Positions 35,070-44,038 of a DNA stretch of 57,931 bases are shown one piece after another (the stretch's first letter is position 1; the number at the start of each line of letters is the position of its first letter). The stretch comes from an uncultured Geobacter sp. (GTDB taxonomy: Bacteria; Desulfobacterota; Desulfuromonadia; Geobacterales; CAIOGM01). The position numbers and the translations under genes were made by a program. The stretch is taken from the NCBI GenBank assembly GCA_903857795.1, contig CAIOGM010000148.1:1-57931 (forward strand). The letters run 5' to 3'. The notes under the pieces are model-generated. The model saw only the letters and a list, made by a program, of their open reading frames with translations, was not told where the DNA came from and searched no databases.

Positions 35070-36209
35070 TCACCTTCCTCCGCCAAACAGGCTCTGGATC
35101 CCCCCTATCCCTTTCTTCCCCAGGGTTATGATCCCCTCACCCACATCGGCGATGACCGGAACGCCGAGCTTGCGCGCCAGACCGCTCCCGATCTGCTCCA
35201 GAAGCGATTGGCGCACCTTGAACCGGGGAGCGGTCAGGTCGCCGTCCAGGAGAAAGGAGGCGTCCACCTCCCCCTTGTCATCTTTCATGGTCGCGAGGAA
35301 CAGCCTGGCCGACATCCCCAGGAACGCTCCCTGATTGCCGGAGCGCTCCACCCGGAGCTCCGAAAGCCTGATCGAGCCCGGCGCATGGAGCCGTTTTCCG
35401 GCAATAGCGACCGTCGCATCCCCATCGAGAAAGCCACGGGTTACGTTGAGGTCATCGGGTTTGAGGTAGTAAGGGCGAAACCGGGTGAGATCCCAGTGGC
35501 GCAGGGCAAACGTCAGGGCCGTATCAAGGTTCACCGGATTGAATGTTCCGGTGATACCCAGGCTCCCCGGTCCCGGCGCAGCAAGAGAAAGTGTCACCGG
35601 TAACGGGACCGGCTTCAAGGGGAGCTCCAGGGGGCCGGTCTGGAGCGCAACATCGGGGAATCGGATCAGATGGAAACCCTCCTTTCGATTGCTGACACCG
35701 GCCATCCTGAGCCGTTCGCTGCTCCGATCCAGCAGGATAAGCTCTCCTCCATCGATCTCGATCCGCCTGATGGCAACGGGAAGTGAGTGGGCGTCCGGGG
35801 TTCCGGGAGTGCGGGGGGAAAGAGGAGAGATGACCCTCCCGTCCGGGGCAATCTCGATCAACAGCCGGGGATTCTCCATCCGGAGCAGGTCGATCTCCAT
35901 CCGCCGGGAGAGGAGAGTCTTGAACCGCGGGGTGATGATCACCCGGCCGATACTGATCCGGTTGACGATTGGTCCGCCACCGGGACGCCTTAGACGGAGA
36001 TCCCGGATGACTACCCGGTTCCAGCCGGGCTCCACCCCTCCCAGGGAGAGTTCGGGGCCATAGATGGACCGAAGATTCTGCTGGACGATAGTGGTCAGGT
36101 TGCGGGAAAGCCAGAGGAGAGAGCCTGCCGCCACCACGGCCGCAAGGAGCGCGACCGACAGCAGGAGGCGGAGAATACGGGAGTCAGGGAAAAGTTTCAT
36201 AGGCGCCAT
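35070..36209 (-). CDS. DUF748/AsmA-like inner-membrane-anchored protein
   Basis: 379 residues. An N-terminal membrane anchor (LRLLLSVALLAAVVAAGSLLWL) precedes a periplasmic beta-rich region (ELSLGGVEPGWNRVVIRDLR, MEIDLLRMENPRLLIEI, AIRRIEIDGGELILLDR), typical of DUF748 and AsmA-type proteins thought to help lipid transport or envelope assembly. No enzymatic motif is visible. It stands alone, divergent from the chromate transporter gene. Confidence 0.75.
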   Translation of the reverse strand: MAPMKLFPDSRILRLLLSVALLAAVVAAGSLLWLSRNLTTIVQQNLRSIYGPELSLGGVEPGWNRVVIRDLRLRRPGGGPIVNRISIGRVIITPRFKTLLSRRMEIDLLRMENPRLLIEIAPDGRVISPLSPRTPGTPDAHSLPVAIRRIEIDGGELILLDRSSERLRMAGVSNRKEGFHLIRFPDVALQTGPLELPLKPVPLPVTLSLAAPGPGSLGITGTFNPVNLDTALTFALRHWDLTRFRPYYLKPDDLNVTRGFLDGDATVAIAGKRLHAPGSIRLSELRVERSGNQGAFLGMSARLFLATMKDDKGEVDASFLLDGDLTAPRFKVRQSLLEQIGSGLARKLGVPVIADVGEGIITLGKKGIGGIQSLFGGGR

Positions 36210-36302
36210 GATACGTCGCTTTACAGTTCAAGACAATTAGTTTAAAAATGGCGGCGTCTTGTTTCGCCCCCGAACCGCTCATCCACCCTGTGAGGTTTTA
36301 CG

Positions 36303-36890
36303 ATGCTGTACTGGAACATCTTTTTTCTCTTCACCCGCGTCGCCCTCTTCTCCTGGGGGGGCGGACCCGCCTCTCTGGCTCTGATGCAGCGTGAGGCCAC
36401 TTCGGCCCTCTGGATCCCCCCTCACGGGACAGGGCAGGTTCCGTGGGTGACCCCGGATGAGTTCGCCGATGCAGTCGCCATAGGCAACGCCCTCCCCGGC
36501 CCCATCGCCCCCCAGGTCTCGGCATATGTGGGGTACAAGCTGGCAGGAATCTCCGGCGCCATCGCCGCCGCGGTCGGCACGGTTCTCCCCACAACCGTCC
36601 TGATGCTGCTCATGGTGGCCTGGTTCTTCGGCATCAAGGAGCACCCGACGATCCACGCCATGCTCAAGGTAGTCCGGCCGGTGGTGGTGGGGCTGCTTAT
36701 CTGGACCGCCTACGACATGGCCTACTCGGTCTTCGGGGTGGGGAAACAGGGGTGGGAGAGGGCCGCCACTGCGGGGTGGGACAAGCTGTTGATAGTGCTG
36801 GTCACCTTCACACTCCTGACTTTTACGAAGATCAACCCGGTCTTCATCATCATCGCCGCGGCCATGCTGGGAGCAGGAGTCTACCGCTAG
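36303..36890 (+). CDS. Short (single-domain) chromate transporter family protein
   Basis: 195 residues. [20 protein letters not shown] is the CHR-family start; [20 protein letters not shown] and [20 protein letters not shown] follow, with about five membrane helices. Full-length ChrA has two such domains; short ones normally work as a pair encoded by adjacent genes. No second short CHR gene is seen next to it here, so it may act as a homo-oligomer or its partner lies elsewhere. Confidence 0.88.
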   Translation: MLYWNIFFLFTRVALFSWGGGPASLALMQREATSALWIPPHGTGQVPWVTPDEFADAVAIGNALPGPIAPQVSAYVGYKLAGISGAIAAAVGTVLPTTVLMLLMVAWFFGIKEHPTIHAMLKVVRPVVVGLLIWTAYDMAYSVFGVGKQGWERAATAGWDKLLIVLVTFTLLTFTKINPVFIIIAAAMLGAGVYR

Positions 36891-37018
36891 CAGGCCCTTC
36901 ACTGCGACTGGATACAGATTATTATGCTTGCATCGATCACAACAAACTGGTAGTATCGCCGAGTCTGGGATTTCTCTTGGACAAACCACAACGCACTTTT
37001 AGGAGAAGGTACAGAGAC

Positions 37019-37219
37019 ATGGCAAACGGCACGGTAAAATGGTTCAATGACAGCAAGGGGTTCGGTTTTCTGGAGCAGGAGAACGGTGACGACGTGTTCG
37101 TACATTTCTCCGCAATTACTGGCGAAGGTTTCAAATCCCTTGCTGAAGGCGATAGGGTAACGTTTGATGTGGTCAAGGGTCCGAAAGGGCTTCAGGCCGC
37201 CAACGTGACCAGAGTGTAA
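37019..37219 (+). CDS. Cold-shock domain protein (Csp family)
   Basis: 66 residues, complete. [20 protein letters not shown] and [17 protein letters not shown] carry RNP1 and RNP2 of the cold-shock fold, which binds single-stranded RNA and DNA. AGGAG lies 13 bases upstream of the ATG, with GAAGG closer. It has its own terminator at 37236-37268. Confidence 0.96.
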   Translation: MANGTVKWFNDSKGFGFLEQENGDDVFVHFSAITGEGFKSLAEGDRVTFDVVKGPKGLQAANVTRV

Positions 37220-37235
37220 CATCCTTCCGTATCGG

Positions 37236-37268
37236 AAAAAAGCTCCGGAGAAATCCGGGGCTTTTTTT
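37236..37268. terminator. Terminator of the cold-shock gene
   Basis: AAAAGC-T-CCGGA pairs with TCCGG-G-GCTTTT around GAAA; A and T tracts on both sides make it usable in both directions. Confidence 0.85.
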
Positions 37269-37651
37269 ATACCCTCACTCCCCGCATCCCTCTGCTGCAG
37301 CAGCAACTTCTCCGATTGACACCGATCACGGCATCCGAGACAAATAATTGACAACGGCTTTTCGTTATGCGTTCCGCTCGCCACCATCTCCAGCCAAAGT
37401 AATGGGCAGTGGATCAAGCCCAGTGCGGTTTTAAAGAAACCGGCAAAGCCTAACCTCCCGTTATCACATCTGTCTTCAGGTTCCTCTTCAACTAAATCGT
37501 TCACTTCCGCATCTTGGCCGGGCACTTGCAAACAGTTACCACGAACAGGACAGACACATACTTGATCGACGTATGATGATGCCAGCCCGATATTTCCATC
37601 TCCGCCAACGGTTTTTCCCAGCTTGAAAGAACTCCCCTGGAAGGACACGCC
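37269..37651. other. Intergenic region without recognised gene
   Basis: No reading frame with a ribosome site was found. A CGGTTT/AAACCG hairpin followed by GGCAAAGCC lies near 37420-37450; it recalls part of a c-di-GMP-I aptamer but the remaining conserved parts are missing. Its role is unknown. Confidence 0.3.
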
Positions 37652-38416
37652 ATGATCGCGAAACTCTTCAATATCGCCCTGACACTCCTCTTCGCGCTTC
37701 TCTCCTCTCTGACATACCTGCACGGGCTCTCCACGACCCATTACAAGGTCGTCATCGCAGCCATCGTGCTCTTCTTCATTCTAACGGAACTGACCCTCTA
37801 TTACATCCTGAGCAGGTTCATGGCCGACAGCGGCGCAAGACAGGACGAGTTGACGGAACCGGAGGAGAGCTCTTATCGGGAGACGGCGGCAACATACGGT
37901 GGAGGTGATCTCTCGGAGCTGCTCACCCGACTACCGCCGGAATGCATCGTCCTGAAGAACTTCTACCGGAACGGTTTCAACGCCGATTTCGTCGTAATTG
38001 GCCCCACAGGGATTCATATAATTGATATTAAAGAGGTCAGTGGCGATATCAACAAATCCCGTGATCTCCTCCTACTGAACAACAGGAGGTCCATTGGTGA
38101 CTTTATTGAAGTGGTGAAGCGGCAGGCAGCTGATCTGCAGAGGGATTTTAAATCGTTCGGCAGGAAGAGCAGTCTCATCAAGCCGGTACTCTGCTTCACT
38201 CGCGCACGCCTGAGCAGGATGTCCACTGGCATACACGACGGTGTTCTTGTGACCTCCGCAAGGGGAGTAATCACCGATATAACCGAAAATGAGAACATCC
38301 TGGACTCATTTGATGTCTACGGCATCTATACCTTTCTCAGCAGGACTTCGGCCTTCCGCAAGCTCTCGATACACAATGCCTTCCTGAGTTGTTACAGTGC
38401 AACAGAACCGTGCTGA
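37652..38416 (+). CDS. Membrane-anchored NERD (nuclease-related) domain protein
   Basis: 254 residues. Two membrane helices at the N-terminus (IALTLLFALLSSLTYLHGL and VVIAAIVLFFILTELTLYYI), a short linker, then NERD: NGFNADFVVIGPTGIHIIDI, KEVSGDINKS and later IKPVLCFTRARL. NERD domains share a fold with some nucleases, and the Asp of HIIDIKEVSG is at the usual acidic position. Function is not known. Confidence 0.8.
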   Translation: MIAKLFNIALTLLFALLSSLTYLHGLSTTHYKVVIAAIVLFFILTELTLYYILSRFMADSGARQDELTEPEESSYRETAATYGGGDLSELLTRLPPECIVLKNFYRNGFNADFVVIGPTGIHIIDIKEVSGDINKSRDLLLLNNRRSIGDFIEVVKRQAADLQRDFKSFGRKSSLIKPVLCFTRARLSRMSTGIHDGVLVTSARGVITDITENENILDSFDVYGIYTFLSRTSAFRKLSIHNAFLSCYSATEPC

Positions 38417-38427
38417 GCCGGCAGAGC

Positions 38428-39429
38428 CTATTTCCCCAGAAACGGGTTCAGGATGTCATAGGTAAGAAAGGCGACAAGAGCGGACGCTGGAATGGTGAGG
38501 ACCCAGGCGAAGACGATCCGGTAGGCGATCTTCCAGTTTACCGCGGTGAGTCGCTTGGTCAGACCGACGCCAAGTATGGTCGAAGTAATCACATGGGTCG
38601 TGCTGGTGGGCATGCCGAAGGCCGATGCTCCCAGAATGACCCCGGCCGATGCGGTCTCCACCACGAATCCGTTTACCGGCGTCAGCTTCACGAAATCATG
38701 GCCGACGGTCTTGATGATCCGCCACCCTCCAGCGGCGGTGCCGAAGGCCATAGCCAGAGCGCACGCCATCTTGACCCAGACCGGCACGACGAAGCTCTGA
38801 AGAGCGCCGTAACTTACCAGCGCCATGGTGATGACCCCCATGGATTTCTGGGCGTCTGCGGTACCGTGAGAAAAAGCCATGAATGCTGCCGATACGATCT
38901 GAAGCTTCCGGAACCCTCTGTTGAGGTTTGCCGGGGCTTTCTCATGAAAGGCCCACATTATCGCCAGCATGATGATGAAACCGAAGACGGTGCCGAGAAT
39001 CGGAGACAGAATGAGGGAGAGGACGATCTTCTTGAGTCCGTCCCAGTGGAGCGCGCCGACCCCGTCGTGGGCGATGACTGCACCCATGATCCCGCCGATT
39101 ATGGCGTGGGATGACGATGACGGAAGACCGTAATACCAGGTGATGAGATCCCAGATTATCGCGCCGAAAACCCCGGCGAGCACCACCATCTGGGTGATAT
39201 GGGAGGCGTTGACAATGTCCTTGCCGATGGTACCGGCGACCTTGGTGGAGATCATCGCTCCGGCAAAATTGAGGGTAGCCGCCATGACGATTGCGGCCCG
39301 CACCGAGAGCGCACGGGTTGAGATGCAGGTGGCGATGGCGTTAGCGGTATCGTGAAACCCGTTGATATAGTCGAAGGCCAGGGCCGCAAAGATGACCAGA
39401 CCCAGCATCAGAAAAGACATTTCAGGCAT
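38428..39429 (-). CDS. pit: Inorganic phosphate transporter, Pit family
   Basis: 333 residues, many membrane helices. FDYINGFHDTANAIATCIST and the C-terminal repeat ASAFGMPTSTTHVITSTILG are the duplicated PHO4 signatures, and LPSSSSHAIIGGIMGAVIAH is the internal one. It moves phosphate (as metal phosphate) into the cell with protons. It overlaps the preceding DUF47 gene by eight bases. Confidence 0.95.
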   Translation of the reverse strand: MPEMSFLMLGLVIFAALAFDYINGFHDTANAIATCISTRALSVRAAIVMAATLNFAGAMISTKVAGTIGKDIVNASHITQMVVLAGVFGAIIWDLITWYYGLPSSSSHAIIGGIMGAVIAHDGVGALHWDGLKKIVLSLILSPILGTVFGFIIMLAIMWAFHEKAPANLNRGFRKLQIVSAAFMAFSHGTADAQKSMGVITMALVSYGALQSFVVPVWVKMACALAMAFGTAAGGWRIIKTVGHDFVKLTPVNGFVVETASAGVILGASAFGMPTSTTHVITSTILGVGLTKRLTAVNWKIAYRIVFAWVLTIPASALVAFLTYDILNPFLGK

Positions 39430-40039
39430 TTTTCAGGACCACGCTTTCTAGAATGTTGGCCGCATCCTCACATTTGTCCGTGGCACGCTCCAGAGTCTCG
39501 TAGATCTCTTTCCACTTCAGCAGATGAATCGGGTCCTTCTCTTCATCAAAGAGCCGGCTGATGGCCTCGCGGCAGACCCGATCCGCCTCATTCTCCAGGG
39601 AGTTCACCTCCACACAGTACTCGGAGATCGGCTCGAGCTTCCCCCCAAGTTTCCCCACCGCTTTTTCAATAGTCTGACACGCCCTGAGGATGATGAACGC
39701 GAGTTCCTTTGATTCGGGTGTCGGTTTTTCCACGTTGTACATGACGATACGTTGAGCCGATGCGTCGATCAGATCGAGGATGTCATCCAGCGCCCCGGAG
39801 AGGGCATAGATGTCTTCCCGGTCAAAGGGGGTGATGAAGCTCTTGTTGAGCTTCTTGATGATCTCGTGAGTCTGCGAATCCCCCTTGTGCTCGACCTCCT
39901 TGATCTTTCGCTGGCTCGTGACCGGGTCGGTAAAATTATCCAGCAGGTCCTTCAGGAGCAGTGCCCCATCAACGATGTTGGCGGACATCTCGCGAAACAT
40001 GATGAAAAACTTCTCATCCTTAGGAATCAGACCGAACAT
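39422..40039 (-). CDS. DUF47/PhoU-like phosphate transport accessory protein
   Basis: 205 residues, helical. KFFIMFREMSANIVDGALLL, KIKEVEHKGDSQTHEIIKKL, FITPFDREDIYALSGALDDI and ATDKCEDAANILESVVLKNA match the PhoU-like proteins cotranscribed with Pit transporters and thought to control them. It is the first gene of the pair. Confidence 0.93.
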   Translation of the reverse strand: MFGLIPKDEKFFIMFREMSANIVDGALLLKDLLDNFTDPVTSQRKIKEVEHKGDSQTHEIIKKLNKSFITPFDREDIYALSGALDDILDLIDASAQRIVMYNVEKPTPESKELAFIILRACQTIEKAVGKLGGKLEPISEYCVEVNSLENEADRVCREAISRLFDEEKDPIHLLKWKEIYETLERATDKCEDAANILESVVLKNA

Positions 40040-40303
40040 ACACCCCTCCGGCGCCCGGCGTTCTGCCGTAACGCGTGTGCCTCACGCTCTTCAAAAAACC
40101 AGCCATACATACCATAACCACCACTGTTTGCCCACTAAAAAGTTCAAAACAACGTTATCGACCAACCAGACATTATTATTTAAAATCAATACGTTGCCGA
40201 TCTGTTACGGCTCAGTGCCGCGCACTTGGGACTTTGCTAAAGGGGGTAGTCGGTTAACTCCTCCTGCATCCACTCCAAAATCAAAAAACCATTCAAAACC
40301 AGC
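40040..40303. other. Intergenic region upstream of the DUF47/pit genes
   Basis: No gene recognised. It contains AT-rich stretches suitable for the divergent pit promoter, but no clear hairpin or hexamer pair could be assigned. Confidence 0.3.
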
Positions 40304-40342
40304 ACACGGATAACACGGATGATACGGATCTTGACGGATAAA
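40304..40342. repeat. Short-period repeat (CACGGAT units)
   Basis: CACGGATAA, CACGGATGA, TACGGATCT and GACGGATAA follow at 9-10-base spacing. It resembles the other short-period intergenic repeats of this window. Confidence 0.5.
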
Positions 40343-40414
40343 AGCGGCGCCCTGAGCAAGGTCTTTGCTCAGATAAGTGTAAAAAATGAAGTAGCAAGAG
40401 ACTAAACTTTCTCC

Positions 40415-40444
40415 TTGACAGGATCTCGCCTTATCGGCCAGAAT
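40415..40444 (+). promoter_or_regulatory. Promoter of the DAHP synthase transcript
   Basis: A perfect TTGACA (40415-40420) and CAGAAT (40439-40444) with 18 bases between. The start would fall close to the leader-peptide ATG, so the peptide may be read from a leaderless or very short 5' end. Confidence 0.5.
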
Positions 40445-40450
40445 GCGCCC

Positions 40451-40561
40451 ATGATTTTCTACGGAGCATCCACGTTTTTTTCCTTTTCCTTCTGGTCCGG
40501 CTTTTATTTTAGCCGGTCTGCCCGGGGAGAGGTCTGGAACAGGGATGGCGTCACCATCTAA
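40451..40561 (+). CDS. Leader peptide of the DAHP synthase attenuator, 36 residues
   Basis: The frame opens MIFYGASTFFSFSFWSGFYF and ends before TAA at 40559. It has seven Phe, two Tyr and two Trp codons, far above chance, and the Phe-Tyr-Phe triplet lies inside a hairpin loop. Such peptides sense aromatic aminoacyl-tRNA through ribosome stalling. The gene is followed by competing hairpins and a terminator in front of DAHP synthase, the first enzyme of aromatic synthesis. No Shine-Dalgarno sequence precedes the ATG, which is the weak point. Confidence 0.72.
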   Translation: MIFYGASTFFSFSFWSGFYFSRSARGEVWNRDGVTI

Positions 40562-40583
40562 CAGACCAAGGCCGTGGGCGGAC
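40497..40583 (+). promoter_or_regulatory. Competing hairpins of the attenuator
   Basis: CCGGC (40497-40501) and GCCGG (40512-40516) form hairpin 1:2 around the Phe/Tyr codons. GTCTGCCC (40516-40523) can instead pair with GGGCGGAC (40576-40583), the 5' arm of the terminator. A ribosome stalled on Phe or Tyr codons would free GTCTGCCC and prevent termination. Another stem, GGTCTG/CAGACC, spans the end of the leader gene (about 40531-40567). Confidence 0.65.
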
Positions 40584-40611
40584 AGGAGAGTATGTCCCCC
40601 CCGGCTTTTTT
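40571..40611 (+). terminator. Attenuator terminator before aroF
   Basis: GCCG-T-GGG-C-GGACA pairs with TGTCC-CCC-C-CGGC in 12 base pairs with two small irregularities, followed by six T. Confidence 0.75.
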
Positions 40612-40690
40612 GTGTCCGCAGCAGCCGGCCGGGGTGATACTCTTCGGCCGGTTCCGTTTCTCGGCTGCGGCGCCAAAAGGAGCAGAAAAA

Positions 40691-41710
40691 ATGATCATCG
40701 TCATGAAGGCGGGAACCGCAACAGCGGATCGGGACGCGGTACTGAAGCAGATCGAGGAGCTCGGGTACAAACCCCATCTGATCCACGGCACCACGCGGGA
40801 TGTCATCGGCGCTATCGGCGATGAACGGGGCAAGCTGATCCTCCACTCCATCGAGGCCATGCACGGTGTGGAGAGTGTGCTGCCGATCCTGAAACCGTAC
40901 AAGCTCGCCTCGCGCGAGGTGAATCGTGAGACCACCCGGATCAGAGTGAGCGACACGGTGGTCATCGGTGGTGACGAGATCATCGTCATGGCCGGCCCCT
41001 GCTCGGTGGAGAGCGAGGCGCAGATCATGGAGAGCGCCATTGCGGTCAAGGCTGCCGGAGCCCAGGTCCTGAGGGGGGGCGCCTTCAAGCCGCGCACCTC
41101 CCCCTACTCCTTCCAGGGGATGGAGGAAGAGGGGCTGAAGCTCCTAGCCAGGGCGCGGGATCTCACCGGTCTCCCGGTGGTTACCGAGGTCATCAATCCG
41201 GAGACGGCGGAGTTGGTCGCCGAGTACGCCGATATTCTCCAAATCGGCGCCCGCAACTCCCAGAACTTCGCCCTGCTCAAGAAGGTAGGGCAGCTCAAGC
41301 GGCCCGTCCTCCTCAAGCGCGGCATGGCCATGACCATCCAGGAATTCCTCATGAGCGCCGAATACATCCTCTCCGAGGGGAACCAGCAGGTGATCCTTTG
41401 CGAGCGGGGGATCCGAACCTTCGAAACCGCCACCCGGAACACCCTCGACCTCTCCGCCATCCCGGTGTTGCGGGGGATGACCCATCTGCCGGTCATCGCC
41501 GACCCTTCCCACGGCACCGGCAACCACCATTACGTCGCCCCCATGGCCTATGCCGCGGTAGCAGCCGGGGCCGACGGGCTCATGATCGAGGTTCATCCCG
41601 ATCCGGAGCACGCCTCATCCGACGGCCCCCAGTCGCTCAAGCCGTCCAGTTTCACCGCCCTGATGGCCAAACTCCGCCTGTTCGCAGAGGCTGCCGACCG
41701 CCGGTTATGA
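40691..41710 (+). CDS. aroF: 3-deoxy-7-phosphoheptulonate (DAHP) synthase
   Basis: 339 residues; the ATG follows AGGAG. It condenses PEP and erythrose 4-phosphate, the entry step to Phe, Tyr and Trp. An N-terminal ferredoxin-like regulatory domain ([20 protein letters not shown], to about residue 75) precedes the barrel: [99 protein letters not shown]. This is the type I-beta form known from Thermotoga and Bacillus-like enzymes, feedback-regulated through the N-terminal domain, in addition to the attenuator. Confidence 0.95.
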   Translation: MIIVMKAGTATADRDAVLKQIEELGYKPHLIHGTTRDVIGAIGDERGKLILHSIEAMHGVESVLPILKPYKLASREVNRETTRIRVSDTVVIGGDEIIVMAGPCSVESEAQIMESAIAVKAAGAQVLRGGAFKPRTSPYSFQGMEEEGLKLLARARDLTGLPVVTEVINPETAELVAEYADILQIGARNSQNFALLKKVGQLKRPVLLKRGMAMTIQEFLMSAEYILSEGNQQVILCERGIRTFETATRNTLDLSAIPVLRGMTHLPVIADPSHGTGNHHYVAPMAYAAVAAGADGLMIEVHPDPEHASSDGPQSLKPSSFTALMAKLRLFAEAADRRL

Positions 41711-41716
41711 CCACCC

Positions 41717-41758
41717 CCGGCAGCGCAGAGATACAAGCTTGCGCTGCCGGATTTTTTT
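41717..41758 (+). terminator. Terminator of aroF
   Basis: An 11-bp stem CCGGCAGCGCA/TGCGCTGCCGG followed by ATTTTTTT. Confidence 0.9.
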
Positions 41759-41791
41759 GGTACCATGGAGGTCAGCCTTAAGGAGGCCCCC

Positions 41792-42253
41792 ATGAAACGA
41801 CCACTGATTCTGTTCACCTCGCTTCTCCTGCTCTACTCGTCGGCGACCTTCGCCTCTTCCCCAGCGGAACCCCCACAAAGCGCCCAGGTCAGGAAAGACG
41901 TGGAGGCAACCCTCGATCTCTGGAGGGAAGGGCGCTATGATGAACTCTACCACCGGGTCATCGAGAGCGGAGGACATACAAGGGAGTATTTCGTCTCCCA
42001 CTTGGCCGCCGCTCCCCGGAAACCCTCCTGCTGCTGGGAGAAGCTTCAGGAGGTCCGGGTGACGGGTGATGATGAGCGGCGGGCGACACTCCATGGCAAG
42101 TTCGGCTTCGATACCGGGAGCGGCGCCGAATTCATGACCAAGGGAGTCAAGCTGGAAAAAGATGGGGGGATCTGGAAGATGAAGATGTCCGAGGTTCTGG
42201 CGCTGTCAGGCGCAGGGAAGAAAATGCGGGGCGCGAAGAAGAGCCATCACTGA
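41792..42253 (+). CDS. Small secreted protein of unknown function
   Basis: 153 residues from an ATG preceded by AAGGAGG. A Sec signal peptide (KRPLILFTSLLLLYSSATFA) is followed by a domain with VRKDVEATLDLWREGRYDEL, YHRVIESGGHTREYF, and FMTKGVKLEKDGGIWKMKMS. The layout (helix, then strands ending in a W-K-M pattern) recalls NTF2/DUF4878-like folds, but no motif is specific. It is monocistronic between two strong terminators. Confidence 0.75.
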   Translation: MKRPLILFTSLLLLYSSATFASSPAEPPQSAQVRKDVEATLDLWREGRYDELYHRVIESGGHTREYFVSHLAAAPRKPSCCWEKLQEVRVTGDDERRATLHGKFGFDTGSGAEFMTKGVKLEKDGGIWKMKMSEVLALSGAGKKMRGAKKSHH

Positions 42254-42278
42254 TTGGCGCCGGTCACGTCACCACACT

Positions 42279-42321
42279 AAACGAGAAGAGTCCCCTGGGT
42301 TCCAGGGGACTCTTCTCGTTT
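42279..42321. terminator. Bidirectional terminator, 20-bp perfect stem
   Basis: AAACGAGAAGAGTCCCCTGG and its exact complement around GTT, with T on the plus-strand side. It separates the secreted-protein gene from the convergent ImcH-like gene. Confidence 0.85.
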
Positions 42322-42343
42322 CAGCGTCCGGTGCAGGGAACAC

Positions 42344-43885
42344 CTATTTCTTTTCTGCGCCCGTCCCTTTCGTCTCTTTTCCCTCTTCGTGCGTTACCTT
42401 GGGGGGCTGGTGACAGTCGCTGCAGTTGGTCTTGTTGATCTCGTCGCCAATGTCCACCGGGTGAACGAAGGTGTTGACAATTGTTCCGGCCGGGATGTTC
42501 TCCTGGATCTCCCGCATGACCTTGTGGCAGAGGTTGCAATCTTTACGGATGACATGACCGTCCGCCGACTTGTGCTTGTCATCATGACAACGGAAGCAAC
42601 CGGGGAAGTTGAAGTGACCGATATTGTTAGGATAGGTATTCCACGCCACCTGCATCCTGGGGAAGAAGTTCTTCTTGTAGATATCCTGAATCTCCGCGAT
42701 CGCCTTCTGAATCTGGGCCCCCTTCTGCTTGGCCACCTCCGGATAGTTCTTGGCGTAGTACTCCGTGACCCCTTTGCTGATGGCCGCCATGGCCTCTTCG
42801 GTGGTCTTATAGGTAGTCTCGGTCAGGAGGCCAACGGCTACCTTCTTGAAGTAGGGGAGTGCGGTGTCGATGCTTCCGGCATGAAGGTAGGCGTCGATGG
42901 CCTGGCCCGGTGACTTGTAGATATGGGTCGGTCGGTTGTGGCAGTCGATACAGTCCATGATCCGCTTCTCACCCTTGGCGACCTCCTCCGTGGTGAGTGG
43001 CTTCTCCGAAGTCATGTATTCACGAACCTTACCGTCCTTCCCCTTCACGGTAATATAAGGGATATCCTGGCGGCTCTTGTCCCGGGGGATATAGGTGACC
43101 TCCTGGCCGATATGCCAGTGAACCCCCCCTTCCAGCGGCGTCTCCGGAGTACCGTTGATGAAGATAACCAGATCGGTCTCCCGGGGGGTGTTCTTCTCGT
43201 TGGGCGCGTAGTGGTAGAATTTCTTGAGACGCGGCGAGAAGAACTTGTCCGGCCAGTGGCACCCTTCGCAGGTGTCGCTGGAAGGGCGAAGGTTCTGCAC
43301 CGGGGTGGAAATGGGACGCTCGAAGGTATTCAGGAGGACTGCAAACATCTGGCGAGTCCCGGAGATCTTGGCCTTCACATACCACTGGGCGCCGGGGCCC
43401 ACGTGACACTCCACGCAGCGGACCTTGGCGTGGGGAGAGTGCTGCCCGGCCACATACTCCGGCTCCATGGCCACATGGCAGAGCTTGCCACAGAAGGTCA
43501 CCGACTCGGTGAATTCATACCCCTTGATACCGGAGAGGGTGATGAGAATGGCGAAGAGCAGCGTGGCCAGAGTGAAGAAGATGGCAATTTTACGTTTTTT
43601 CGGGTCGTTCAGGTCGATGGTGGGATATCTCGGGATCCCGCCGGGGTCATCCCGGCGCATCCGGTTCCTGGTGAAATAGATGCCGATGGGTACCAGGGCC
43701 AGACCGGTGACGAGGATGCCGGGGAAGATGAAGTAGATGAGGATGCCGATATACGGGTTGTGAATCTCATGCATCACCTCGATCGCCTGGAATGTGGCGA
43801 TGAGCGCCCCCCCCACCAGGACGAGAATAAACCCGATGATACTGATGATGTTCCACGCATAGACCATTGTCTTCTTGAAGCTCAT
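42344..43885 (-). CDS. Inner-membrane heptahaem cytochrome c, NapC/NirT type (ImcH-like)
   Basis: 513 residues. Three membrane helices (about 10-31, 46-71, 99-120) anchor a periplasmic domain with seven haem motifs: CGKLCH at 132 (three residues between Cys), then CVECH 157, CEGCH 206, CIDCH 312, CFRCH 430, CNLCH 450 and CSDCH 488. The NapC/NirT start (FCGKLCHVAMEPEY, HSPHAKVRCVECHVGPGA) is typical of quinol dehydrogenases. Length, three helices and seven haems match ImcH of Geobacter sulfurreducens, needed for high-potential extracellular acceptors. Likely function: oxidising menaquinol and passing electrons to periplasmic cytochromes. Confidence 0.85.
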   Translation of the reverse strand: MSFKKTMVYAWNIISIIGFILVLVGGALIATFQAIEVMHEIHNPYIGILIYFIFPGILVTGLALVPIGIYFTRNRMRRDDPGGIPRYPTIDLNDPKKRKIAIFFTLATLLFAILITLSGIKGYEFTESVTFCGKLCHVAMEPEYVAGQHSPHAKVRCVECHVGPGAQWYVKAKISGTRQMFAVLLNTFERPISTPVQNLRPSSDTCEGCHWPDKFFSPRLKKFYHYAPNEKNTPRETDLVIFINGTPETPLEGGVHWHIGQEVTYIPRDKSRQDIPYITVKGKDGKVREYMTSEKPLTTEEVAKGEKRIMDCIDCHNRPTHIYKSPGQAIDAYLHAGSIDTALPYFKKVAVGLLTETTYKTTEEAMAAISKGVTEYYAKNYPEVAKQKGAQIQKAIAEIQDIYKKNFFPRMQVAWNTYPNNIGHFNFPGCFRCHDDKHKSADGHVIRKDCNLCHKVMREIQENIPAGTIVNTFVHPVDIGDEINKTNCSDCHQPPKVTHEEGKETKGTGAEKK

Positions 43886-44038
43886 GAACCCTCCCCGCCT
43901 CTGAGAAAATACCGCGCCGTTAGCGCCTGTTCCGGATACTCAACGGCGTCTTATATCGTCTGAATCGACATGAGTCAAGCAAATTCATTGCGATGAGAAG
44001 ATCCTGGTGATTTTACCTGACCCTGGAAGAGCCTGCCT

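Noticed and set aside
37420-37450. c-di-GMP-I riboswitch-like piece (hairpin followed by GGCAAAGCC)
   Set aside because: The second hairpin, tetraloop receptor and closing stem of the class could not be found.
36899-37741. 280-codon frame on the minus strand over the cold-shock gene
   Set aside because: It runs through a strong terminator and an intergenic region and has no recognisable motif; the cold-shock protein on the other strand is certain.
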